Shown piece after piece: positions 25,853 to 34,509 of a stretch of DNA of 64,000 bases. This DNA comes from an uncultured Aquimarina sp. (GTDB taxonomy: Bacteria; Bacteroidota; Bacteroidia; Flavobacteriales; Flavobacteriaceae). The stretch is from contig CANMCO010000002.1 of the NCBI GenBank assembly GCA_947496355.1, positions 186,001 to 250,000 on the forward strand. Reading direction: 5' to 3'. The position numbers were made by a program, and so were the translations under genes. The notes under the pieces are model-generated. The model was not told the DNA's origin and made no database searches. It was given only the letters and a program-made list of their open reading frames with translations. Each line of letters starts with the position of its first letter. Positions within the stretch are counted from its first letter, which is position 1.

Positions 25853-28800
25853 ATGTCATCAAACAAGAAATACTGGAAAAGTGTTGAAGAGCTAAACGAG
25901 AATAGCTCTATTGTTGAGACGCTACAACAAAATGAATTCGTGCAGGAAATTCCTACGGATGAATTTTTAGGTGATAAGTCATCTTTAGAAAGTTCTTCTA
26001 CATCACGTAGAGATTTTCTTAAATATGTAGGTTTTAGTACTGCAGCTGCTTCTTTAGCAGCTTGCGAAGGCCCTGTCAAAAAATCAATCCCTTATGTGGT
26101 TCAGCCAGATCGAATCGTTCCTGGTGTGGCTAATTACTATGCTACAACCATAGCAGATGGGTATGATTTCGCAAGTGTTTTAATCAAAACAAGAGAGGGT
26201 CGTCCAATAAAAGTAGAAAACAATAACCTTGCAACATCAAATGGTGATGCTAATGCAAGAGTGCATGCTTCTGTATTGTCATTATATGATAATACTCGTC
26301 TTCAAGGTCCGAAAAAAGGAGGGGAAGATATTGATTGGATCACTTTGGATAAAGAAGTTGGTGCTAAATTAGCAGCGCTGGGAGGTAAAGAACTTGTATT
26401 ACTTACTCAAACATTTGCAAGTCCTTCTACTTCTAAGTTGATTTCTGAATTCAAAGCAAAATACCAAAACGTAAGACATGTAGTGTATGATGCTGTTTCA
26501 AACAGTGAGGCTTTGGACGCGTATCAAATGATGTATGGGGAGAGAGCTCTTGCGGATTATGATTTTTCTAAAGCAAATACCATTGTAAGTGTTGCAGCTG
26601 ACTTTTTAGGAGATTGGCAGGGTGGAGGATATGATAGTGGTTATGCCAAAGGACGTATTCCTAAGAATGGAAAAATGTCTAAACACACTCATTTTGAGGC
26701 TAATATGTCTTTGACCGGTGCAAATGCTGACAAAAGAATTCCGGTAACTCCATCAGAACAAAAACAAGTGCTTGCTGCATTATATACATATGTTACTGGT
26801 TCTGGTTCTAAAAGTTCTTTGGGTGCTGATCTTGATGCACAGGTTATAAAGGCTGCGGGACAGATTAAGAAGGCTGGGAGTAGTGCGGTTGTTGTTACAG
26901 GTATTCAGGATATAGATGCGCAATTGGTAGTTTTGGCTATTAATAAAGCAATAAAAAGTAAAGCTTTTAACGAGAGTACGCCACGTACAATTCGTCAGGG
27001 TGATTCAAAAGCTGTGACTCAATTGGTAAAAGATATGAATGCAGGTCGTGTTGGTGGTCTTTTGATCGCTGGCGTTAATCCAATGTATTCTTTACCAAAT
27101 GCAAATGAGTTTAAAACCGGTCTTGAAAAAGTAAGTGTTTCTGTTGCGTTTAGTATGCATAATGATGATACTGCAAGTTTATGTAATTATGTGGCTACAA
27201 CACCACATTATTTAGAATCATGGGGAGATGTTGAGTTGAAAAAGGGCAGTTATAGCCTTATGCAGCCAACTATCAATCCTTTGTTTGACACACGTCAGTT
27301 TCAGGAAACATTATTAAAGTGGACAGGGAATACTTCAACGTATCACGATTATATAAAAAGTGCATGGACTGGAATTCTTGGAGGTTCTTCTTGGAATCAG
27401 GCATTGCATGATGGAGTTTTGGTAAAGCCATCACTTCCGAAACAAGAATTAGTTGATGCAATTGAAGCTCCAGAAGGAGATGTTGCAAATGTAGAAGCTG
27501 TTCCAGCTCCCAATTCGGCGAATCAAAATGTAGGTGCTGCTGCCAGAAGGCTTTCAATAGCAATAGCAAAAGCAACAAGCTTAGAGCTTACTTTGTATAC
27601 TAAAACTGCATTAGGTGATGGTCAGCAAGCTAGTAATCCTTGGTTGCAAGAAATGCCAGATCCTATTACAAGAGCATCTTGGGATAACTATTTAACTGTT
27701 TCCAAAGCAGATGCTGCTCAATTAGGATTGACTAATGAGAATGTGGCAAACGGGGCTTTGAATGGTAGTTATGCGAAAGTTACTGTTGGCGGAGTAGAGG
27801 TAACTGTTCCTGTAATTATACAACCAGGACAGGCTAAAGGTTCTGTTGGGTTGGCATTAGGATATGGTAAAACCAAAGGTCTTAAAGAAGAAATGCAAGT
27901 AGGTGTAAATGCCTACCCATTATATCAAAATCTTAATGCAGTACAGAATGTTTCTGTTTCTGCCGCAGAAGGGGAGCATGAGTTTGCTTGCGTACAATTG
28001 CATAATACATTAATGGGTCGTGGAGATATTGTAAAAGAAACGACTCTTGAGATATTCAATACTAAAGATCATCACGAATGGAATGCCATTCCTGAGGTAA
28101 GTAAAAATCATATAGAGTATGAGGTTACTTCACCAGAAGTTGATCTTTGGGATGAATTTGATCGTTCTGTTGGGCACCATTTTAATCTTTCGATTGATTT
28201 AAATGCTTGTACAGGATGTGGGGCGTGTGTAATCGCTTGCCATGCAGAAAATAATGTTCCTGTTGTTGGTAAGTCTGAGATACGTAGATCACGCGATATG
28301 CATTGGTTGCGTATTGATCGTTATTATTCTTCAGAGGAAAGTTTTGAGGGAGATAATGAGAAAAAAGATAATATAGCTGGTTTAGGAAGTTCATTGTCAG
28401 AGTTTGGTGAGATGGAAAGCCCATCTGATAATCCTCAGGTAGTGTTCCAGCCAGTAATGTGTCAACATTGTAATCACGCTCCTTGTGAAACTGTATGTCC
28501 GGTAGCGGCTACATCGCACGGTAGACAGGGTCAGAATCACATGGCGTATAACCGTTGTGTAGGGACAAGATATTGTGGAAACAACTGTCCGTATAAAGTG
28601 CGTAGATTCAACTGGTTCTTGTATAACAACAATGACGAGTTTGATTATAATATGAACAATGACTTAGGTAGAATGGTACTTAATCCAGACGTTGTAGTAC
28701 GTTCTAGAGGGGTTATGGAAAAATGTTCTATGTGTATCCAGATGACTCAAAAGACTATTTTGGATGCAAAACGAGATGGTAGACCAGTTAAGGATGGAGA

Positions 28801-28984
28801 ATTCCAAACGGCTTGTTCTGCAGCTTGTTCATCAGGTGCTATGGTATTTGGTGATATTAATGACAAGGATAGCGAAATAGCTAAACTTAAAGAAGATAAC
28901 CGTATGTATCACTTACTTGAACATGTTGGGACAAAACCTAACGTGATGTATCAAACTAAAGTAAGAAATACTACAGAAGCCTAG
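25853..28984 (+). CDS. actB: Alternative complex III subunit ActB (molybdopterin-fold/iron-sulfur)
   Basis: Large periplasm-facing subunit, 1043 residues. A twin-arginine signal TSRRDFLKYVGFSTAAASLAAC (about 51-72) ends in a lipobox cysteine, consistent with export as a folded lipoprotein. Residues about 80-700 resemble a molybdopterin oxidoreductase, which in this complex is known to lack the cofactor. The C-terminal region carries ferredoxin-like clusters: CTGCGACVIAC (from 784), CQHCNHAPCETVCPV (from about 870), CVGTRYCGNNCPYKVRRFNW and CSMCIQMTQ. In the family these hold three [4Fe-4S] and one [3Fe-4S] cluster. It follows actA by 58 bp and precedes actC. Confidence 0.95.
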   Translation: MSSNKKYWKSVEELNENSSIVETLQQNEFVQEIPTDEFLGDKSSLESSSTSRRDFLKYVGFSTAAASLAACEGPVKKSIPYVVQPDRIVPGVANYYATTIADGYDFASVLIKTREGRPIKVENNNLATSNGDANARVHASVLSLYDNTRLQGPKKGGEDIDWITLDKEVGAKLAALGGKELVLLTQTFASPSTSKLISEFKAKYQNVRHVVYDAVSNSEALDAYQMMYGERALADYDFSKANTIVSVAADFLGDWQGGGYDSGYAKGRIPKNGKMSKHTHFEANMSLTGANADKRIPVTPSEQKQVLAALYTYVTGSGSKSSLGADLDAQVIKAAGQIKKAGSSAVVVTGIQDIDAQLVVLAINKAIKSKAFNESTPRTIRQGDSKAVTQLVKDMNAGRVGGLLIAGVNPMYSLPNANEFKTGLEKVSVSVAFSMHNDDTASLCNYVATTPHYLESWGDVELKKGSYSLMQPTINPLFDTRQFQETLLKWTGNTSTYHDYIKSAWTGILGGSSWNQALHDGVLVKPSLPKQELVDAIEAPEGDVANVEAVPAPNSANQNVGAAARRLSIAIAKATSLELTLYTKTALGDGQQASNPWLQEMPDPITRASWDNYLTVSKADAAQLGLTNENVANGALNGSYAKVTVGGVEVTVPVIIQPGQAKGSVGLALGYGKTKGLKEEMQVGVNAYPLYQNLNAVQNVSVSAAEGEHEFACVQLHNTLMGRGDIVKETTLEIFNTKDHHEWNAIPEVSKNHIEYEVTSPEVDLWDEFDRSVGHHFNLSIDLNACTGCGACVIACHAENNVPVVGKSEIRRSRDMHWLRIDRYYSSEESFEGDNEKKDNIAGLGSSLSEFGEMESPSDNPQVVFQPVMCQHCNHAPCETVCPVAATSHGRQGQNHMAYNRCVGTRYCGNNCPYKVRRFNWFLYNNNDEFDYNMNNDLGRMVLNPDVVVRSRGVMEKCSMCIQMTQKTILDAKRDGRPVKDGEFQTACSAACSSGAMVFGDINDKDSEIAKLKEDNRMYHLLEHVGTKPNVMYQTKVRNTTEA

Positions 28985-29021
28985 TTAACTAAATAAAGAA
29001 TCAATTCAATTATAAAGGATT

Positions 29022-30758
29022 ATGTCTCATTACGAAGCACCTATTAGAAAGCCTTTAGTAACCGGCGATAAAACATATCACGATGTAACTGTGGATGTTG
29101 CCGCACCGGTTGAAGGTAAAGCAAATAAATCTTGGTGGATTGTATTTTCTATCGCGCTTATTGCTTTCCTTTGGGGGATAGGTTGTATAATTTATACCGT
29201 ATCCACAGGTATTGGAGTCTGGGGATTAAATAAAACAGTAGGATGGGCCTGGGATATCACCAACTTTGTATGGTGGGTGGGTATTGGTCACGCGGGAACA
29301 TTAATTTCAGCTGTATTGTTGTTATTTCGCCAGAAATGGAGAATGGCAATTAACAGATCTGCAGAAGCGATGACCATTTTCTCGGTTATTCAGGCTGGTT
29401 TGTTTCCAATTATTCACATGGGGCGTCCGTGGTTGGCATATTGGGTATTACCAATTCCTAATCAGTTTGGATCACTATGGGTAAACTTTAACTCTCCATT
29501 ACTTTGGGATGTATTTGCGATCTCGACTTATCTTTCTGTATCACTAGTATTTTGGTGGACAGGTTTATTGCCAGATTTTGCAATGATCAGGGATAGAGCA
29601 ATTACTCCTTTTAATAAAAAAATATACGGTATCCTTTCTTTTGGATGGAGTGGAAGAGCAAAAGACTGGCAACGTTTCGAGGAGGTTTCTTTGGTACTTG
29701 CAGGATTAGCAACACCACTTGTACTTTCTGTACATACCATTGTATCGTTTGACTTTGCTACTTCGGTAATTCCAGGATGGCATACAACGATATTTCCACC
29801 GTATTTTGTTGCGGGTGCAATTTTCTCTGGATTTGCAATGGTAAATACCCTTCTTATTATTATGAGAAAGGTTTCTAATCTTGAAAACTATATTACCATT
29901 CAGCATATAGAATTAATGAACATTGTAATCATGATTACAGGTTCTATAGTTGGGGTGGCTTATATTACAGAGCTGTTTGTTGCTTGGTATTCTGGAGTAG
30001 AGTATGAGCAATATGCATTTCTGAACAGAGCAACAGGGCCATATTGGTGGGCATATTGGGCGATGATGTCTTGTAACGTGTTCTCGCCACAGTTTATGTG
30101 GTTCCCAAAGCTAAGAAGAAGTATCATGTTCTCTTTCATTATTTCTATTGTGGTAAACATCGGAATGTGGTTTGAGCGTTTCGTAATTATTGTGACTTCA
30201 CTTCACAGAGATTACTTACCTTCATCATGGACTATGTTCTCTCCTACATTTGTAGATATAGGAATATTTATAGGTACAATAGGATTCTTCTTTGTATTAT
30301 TCTTATTGTATGCTCGTACATTCCCTGTAATTGCTCAAGCAGAAGTAAAGACGATTTTGAAATCCTCTGGAGAGAAATATAAGAAACTAAGAGAAGCTGG
30401 TATAGATCATAGAGACGAGCTGCCTAAAACTGGTGTAAAGGTTTCGTCTGATGTTATCGAAGAGAAAGTAAAAACAAAAGATGTAATTACTGCTACTGAA
30501 GATCAGCTTAATGATTTATTAAGTAATCTAGGAGCTTTTGATTCAGCTACACAAACTGCAGATGATCTTAAAAAAGTGAATGGTATCGGTCCGGTTATGG
30601 AGAAAAAACTTAATGAGATAGGTATTTTTACTTTTGATCAGGTAAGTAGAATGACTGAGAAAGAATATAATTTATTAGATAATATCACCGGTTCTTTCCC
30701 AGGAAGAGCACAACGTGATGATTGGGCTGGTCAAGCCGAAAAACTTAAAAATAACTAG
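29022..30758 (+). CDS. actC: Alternative complex III subunit ActC with helix-hairpin-helix tail
   Basis: NrfD/PsrC-type membrane subunit that binds quinol. The 578-residue protein has about ten membrane helices within residues 40-450 (WWIVFSIALIAFLWGIGCI; WWVGIGHAGTLISAVLLLF; FPIIHMGRPW). Beyond the normal end of the family, residues about 514-578 form a helix-hairpin-helix-like module with DLKKVNGIGPVMEKKLNEIGI and ITGSFPGRAQRDDWAGQAEKL, similar to domains attached to ribosomal protein L21 or NuoE in other bacteria. The role of that tail is unknown. Fourth-to-last membrane parts and gene order actB-actC-actD support the assignment. Confidence 0.93.
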   Translation: MSHYEAPIRKPLVTGDKTYHDVTVDVAAPVEGKANKSWWIVFSIALIAFLWGIGCIIYTVSTGIGVWGLNKTVGWAWDITNFVWWVGIGHAGTLISAVLLLFRQKWRMAINRSAEAMTIFSVIQAGLFPIIHMGRPWLAYWVLPIPNQFGSLWVNFNSPLLWDVFAISTYLSVSLVFWWTGLLPDFAMIRDRAITPFNKKIYGILSFGWSGRAKDWQRFEEVSLVLAGLATPLVLSVHTIVSFDFATSVIPGWHTTIFPPYFVAGAIFSGFAMVNTLLIIMRKVSNLENYITIQHIELMNIVIMITGSIVGVAYITELFVAWYSGVEYEQYAFLNRATGPYWWAYWAMMSCNVFSPQFMWFPKLRRSIMFSFIISIVVNIGMWFERFVIIVTSLHRDYLPSSWTMFSPTFVDIGIFIGTIGFFFVLFLLYARTFPVIAQAEVKTILKSSGEKYKKLREAGIDHRDELPKTGVKVSSDVIEEKVKTKDVITATEDQLNDLLSNLGAFDSATQTADDLKKVNGIGPVMEKKLNEIGIFTFDQVSRMTEKEYNLLDNITGSFPGRAQRDDWAGQAEKLKNN

Positions 30759-30762
30759 AAGT

Positions 30763-31302
30763 ATGGCATCAAAAGTTATACATGCATTATATACCGATGA
30801 TGATGTCCTTATGGACGCGGTAAAAAGGGTTCGGGCAGAACATTATCATATTGAAGAGGTATTTTGTCCTTTTCCGGTTCACGGACTAGATAAAGCAATG
30901 GGAATACCTCATACACGTCTTGCAATTACATCCTTTATGTATGGATGTGTTGGATTAACAGTTGCTATTTTGATGATGAATTATATCATGATCGAAGATT
31001 GGCCACAAAATATTGGTGGTAAACCAAGTTTTAGTTATATCGAAAACATGCCGGCTTTTGTTCCGATTATGTTTGAACTTACTGTGTTTTTTGCAGCGCA
31101 TTTAATGGTTATTACTTTTTATATGAGAAGTAGATTATGGCCTTTCAAGAAAGCTGAAAATCCTGATGTAAGAACCACAGATGACCATTTTTTAATGGAA
31201 GTTGATGCTGGTAATCACGACGTAAATAAACTAACAAGTTTATTAGGTGATACAGGAGCAGTAGAAATTAAAGTAATAGATAAGGAAGAAGATAACCATT
31301 AG
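30763..31302 (+). CDS. actD: Alternative complex III subunit ActD (DUF3341)
   Basis: A 179-residue membrane subunit with two transmembrane helices (about 55-80, TSFMYGCVGLTVAILMMNYI, and 95-125, MPAFVPIMFELTVFFAAHLM). The N-terminal cytoplasmic part reads VIHALYTDDDVLMDAVKRVR and EEVFCPFPVHGLDKAMG, the standard DUF3341 signature. The ATG at 30763 lies 4 bp after the actC stop. An in-frame ATG at 30715 would overlap actC by 44 bp and is less likely. Confidence 0.94.
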   Translation: MASKVIHALYTDDDVLMDAVKRVRAEHYHIEEVFCPFPVHGLDKAMGIPHTRLAITSFMYGCVGLTVAILMMNYIMIEDWPQNIGGKPSFSYIENMPAFVPIMFELTVFFAAHLMVITFYMRSRLWPFKKAENPDVRTTDDHFLMEVDAGNHDVNKLTSLLGDTGAVEIKVIDKEEDNH

Positions 31303-31307
31303 TAATA

Positions 31308-31979
31308 ATGAAGAATACTATAAAAATATTAGCAGCGGCAATTGTGATGATTAGTGTTGTTTCTTGTCAAAATGACAAAAGCCCTAATTATCAATATATG
31401 CCTAATATGTATGAGTCTGTAGGCTATGAAGCTTATGGTGATTATGATGTTTTTCCTGGAGGTCAGGAAGCTATGCTACCAGCCAAAGGTTCTATTCCTA
31501 GAGGATGGATGCCTTATGAAATCGAAAACTCACAAGTAGGTTATCAACAAGCTAAAGATTCTCTTAAAAATCCTATTCGTTACACAAAGGAAAATGAGGA
31601 GAAAGGAAAGGCACTTTATGATATTTATTGTGCTATCTGTCATGGTGGGAAAGGAAATGGAAAAGGTACTTTGGTTGAAAGAGAAAAAATTCTTGGTGTA
31701 CCTAGTTACGATGATGTAGGTAGAGCAATTACAGAAGGTAGTATTTATCACGTAATGTACTACGGAATTAATTCAATGGGGTCTTATGCGTCTCAAACAA
31801 ACGAGCATGAACGATGGCAAATTGTTCAATACGTAGAAAAACTAAAAGCTGATCTTGAAGGTAAAACGGCAAGAATAGATACAGAAAGTGATGTGCAGTC
31901 AAATTTAATTCCTGCAGTTAATAAAAGACCCGAGGAAATATATGACGAATCAACAGAGGATCATAATAATGCACACTAA
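31308..31979 (+). CDS. actE: Alternative complex III subunit ActE, monohaem cytochrome c lipoprotein
   Basis: A 223-residue lipoprotein (signal MKNTIKILAAAIVMISVVSC, lipobox Cys20) with one haem c site CAICH at 108-112 followed by GGKGNGKG, and likely axial methionine within the INSMGSYASQ segment. It is held at the periplasmic face of alternative complex III beside ActA. It starts 5 bp after the actD stop, indicating translational coupling. Confidence 0.94.
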   Translation: MKNTIKILAAAIVMISVVSCQNDKSPNYQYMPNMYESVGYEAYGDYDVFPGGQEAMLPAKGSIPRGWMPYEIENSQVGYQQAKDSLKNPIRYTKENEEKGKALYDIYCAICHGGKGNGKGTLVEREKILGVPSYDDVGRAITEGSIYHVMYYGINSMGSYASQTNEHERWQIVQYVEKLKADLEGKTARIDTESDVQSNLIPAVNKRPEEIYDESTEDHNNAH

Positions 31980-32024
31980 TTAGTGCTACAATTTAAAAGT
32001 TACGAATAACGATATTATAAAGAT

Positions 32025-33353
32025 ATGTATACGCTATCAAATAGATTAAGATTATTTTCTGTCATCCTTATGGTTGTAGGTTTTGTAGGTCTTATTATAG
32101 GATTTGCACAAAGACCCGGATCTATAGAAGAGGTGAAAGAAAGGATGGCAGCGCACGACGCTCATGGGGGAGGACATGGTGAAGCAGCAGTACAAGCTGA
32201 AGGACATCATGGTGGAGAACATGCAGATGACGCTCATGGAGGTGATGCACACTACGAGCACGTTTTACATCAATTACAAAACAAGCCTTGGGCAGCATTA
32301 TATGTGGCAGCATTCTTCTTTTTTATGATTGCGCTGGGTGTATTGGCATTTTATGCAATTCAGTTTGCATCACAAGCAGGATGGTCTCCGGTATTGTTTA
32401 GAGTAATGGAAGCAATAACGGCATATTTGGTGCCAGGAGGAATAATCCTTTTCGTGATTTTAGCGTTATCTGGGTTTCATGTAAATCACTTATTCGTATG
32501 GGCAGATCCGGAAGTTGTAGCTCATGATGAACTTATTCAAGGAAAAACAAGCTGGTTAAATAGCTGGGGATTCATTATTAGAGCAGCAATCTTTTTAGGT
32601 GGTTGGTTATTGTATCGTCATTTTGCAGTAAAATATTCTAGAAAACAAGATGAAGATGCTGAAGGAAACAAATGGTACAAAAAGAGTTTTAAAATATCGG
32701 CTGGATTCTTAGTGTTCTTTATCTATACAGAATCTATGATGTCATGGGATTGGATTATGAGTTTTGATCCACACTGGTTTAGTACATTATTTGGATGGTA
32801 TGTATTTGCAAGTTTATTTGTATCTGGTATCACAACAATTGCCTTGATTACGATTTATCTAAAATCAAAAGGGTATATGGAGTTTGTAAATAATAGTCAT
32901 ATTCATGATTTGGCTAAATTTATGTTCGGTATTAGTATTTTCTGGACATACCTGTGGTTCTCACAGTTTATGCTAATCTGGTACTCTAATATTCCTGAAG
33001 AGGTTACTTACTTCATTACTCGTATTGAAGATTATAGACTTCCATTCTTTGGTATGTTGGTTATGAACTTTATTTTCCCATTATTGGTGTTAATGAATAG
33101 TGATTTCAAACGAGTAAACTGGTTTGTCGTAATGGCTGGTATAGTTATCCTTTGTGGTCACTATATAGATGTGTATAATATGGTAATGCCTGCAACTGTT
33201 GGTGAATCCTGGTTTATTGGTATAAGCGAAATAAGTGCAGTGTTATTGTTCTTAGGATTATTCTTATTTGTTGTGTTTAGAGCACTTACAAAAGCTCCAT
33301 TATTAGCAAAAGGAAATCCATATTTAGAGGAAAGTAAACATTTCCATTATTAA
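32025..33353 (+). CDS. actF: Alternative complex III subunit ActF
   Basis: Second NrfD-like membrane subunit, 442 residues with about ten helices. The N-terminal helix (LFSVILMVVGFVGLIIGFA) is followed by an unusual His/Gly/Ala-rich loop at about 43-82 (AHDAHGGGHGEAAV, GHHGGEHADDAHGGDAHYEH) before the next helix. Later signatures include WADPEVVAHDELIQGK, MSWDWIMSFDPHWFSTLFGWY and the end FRALTKAPLLAKGNPYLEESKHFHY, all typical of ActF. It is the last act gene, 33 bp before coxB. Confidence 0.94.
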   Translation: MYTLSNRLRLFSVILMVVGFVGLIIGFAQRPGSIEEVKERMAAHDAHGGGHGEAAVQAEGHHGGEHADDAHGGDAHYEHVLHQLQNKPWAALYVAAFFFFMIALGVLAFYAIQFASQAGWSPVLFRVMEAITAYLVPGGIILFVILALSGFHVNHLFVWADPEVVAHDELIQGKTSWLNSWGFIIRAAIFLGGWLLYRHFAVKYSRKQDEDAEGNKWYKKSFKISAGFLVFFIYTESMMSWDWIMSFDPHWFSTLFGWYVFASLFVSGITTIALITIYLKSKGYMEFVNNSHIHDLAKFMFGISIFWTYLWFSQFMLIWYSNIPEEVTYFITRIEDYRLPFFGMLVMNFIFPLLVLMNSDFKRVNWFVVMAGIVILCGHYIDVYNMVMPATVGESWFIGISEISAVLLFLGLFLFVVFRALTKAPLLAKGNPYLEESKHFHY

Positions 33354-33386
33354 AATTTGAATTGTAAAAAAAGAAGATAGATAAAA

Positions 33387-34463
33387 ATGACTGTATTCTT
33401 AACCATAGTAGTTATAGCGCTTTTCGGAATCACGTTGTGGCAAATGTCAAAGATTTTGAAATTGTCTCAATTGAAAGACGCAGATAATTCTCAAGTAGCA
33501 AATGATAAGGATAATAATTTGCACGGTAAGCTAATGCTTGCGTTTGTAATCTTTATGTACTTATTAACCATATATTGTTTCGTACAGTATCATACCTTTT
33601 TCCTTCCAGAATCAGCTTCTGAACACGGTGTAGATTATGATCAATTGATGATGATCTCTATGGTGCTAATTTTTATTGTACAATTCCTTACACAAGGATT
33701 ATTACACTTTTTCGCATATAAGTATAGAGGAAAAGAAGGTAATAAAGCATTGTTCTTTGCAGATAACGATAAATTAGAGTTTATCTGGACTATTATTCCT
33801 GTTATTGTATTAGCTGGATTAATCATTTATGGATTGTTTACCTGGACAGATATCATGAATATCGATGAAGAAGAAGGTAATCCTCTAATTGTAGAATTGT
33901 ATGCATACCAGTTTGATTGGAGAGCAAGATACTCTGGAGAGGATAATGTATTAGGAAAAGCTAATGTACGCTATATTGAAGGAATCAATACATTGGGTAT
34001 TGATGCTTCTGATAGTTACAGCAAAGATGATAAGGTAACTACTGAATTGCACTTACCTGTAAACAGAAAAGTTATTTTCAAGATGAGATCTCAGGATATT
34101 CTACATTCTGCATACATGCCATTTTTTAGAGCGCAGATGAATGTAGTTCCTGGTATGATAACTGAGTTTTCGTATACTCCAACTATGACTTCAGAAGAAA
34201 TGAAGAATAGTGAATTTATGGTAGAAAAAGTAGCTACGATTAACAAGATCAGAAAAGAAAAGAGTAAAAAGTTAGTTGCTGCAGGTGATGAAGCTTTAGA
34301 AACTTATGAATTTGAATACTATCTTTTATGTAATAAGATATGTGGAGTTTCGCATTACAATATGCAAATGAAAATTGTTGTAGAATCTGAAGAGGATTAT
34401 GAAGCCTGGTTGAAAACTCAACAGACTTTTGGTGAACAATTATCAGCGCAAGCAAGCAACTAG
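33387..34463 (+). CDS. coxB: Cytochrome c oxidase subunit II
   Basis: Carries the dinuclear CuA centre that accepts electrons. The 358-residue protein has two or three membrane helices (about 1-20, 50-70, 130-155) and a periplasmic cupredoxin domain with aromatic region YAYQFDWRARY (about 171-181) and the CuA ligand set in CNKICGVSHYNM (near 315). There is no C-terminal cytochrome c domain, so reduction must come from ActA/ActE or a separate carrier. Its position directly after actF fits a complex III-oxidase supercomplex, known structurally from Flavobacterium johnsoniae. Confidence 0.96.
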   Translation: MTVFLTIVVIALFGITLWQMSKILKLSQLKDADNSQVANDKDNNLHGKLMLAFVIFMYLLTIYCFVQYHTFFLPESASEHGVDYDQLMMISMVLIFIVQFLTQGLLHFFAYKYRGKEGNKALFFADNDKLEFIWTIIPVIVLAGLIIYGLFTWTDIMNIDEEEGNPLIVELYAYQFDWRARYSGEDNVLGKANVRYIEGINTLGIDASDSYSKDDKVTTELHLPVNRKVIFKMRSQDILHSAYMPFFRAQMNVVPGMITEFSYTPTMTSEEMKNSEFMVEKVATINKIRKEKSKKLVAAGDEALETYEFEYYLLCNKICGVSHYNMQMKIVVESEEDYEAWLKTQQTFGEQLSAQASN

Positions 34464-34509
34464 AAGAAAAGGAAAAATTAATATATTATATTAAAAAAGA
34501 AATAGCGTT

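Noticed and set aside
27273..27578. Antisense frame rich in Leu/His within actB
   Set aside because: Composition is an artefact of reading the actB codons backwards; actB is uninterrupted here.
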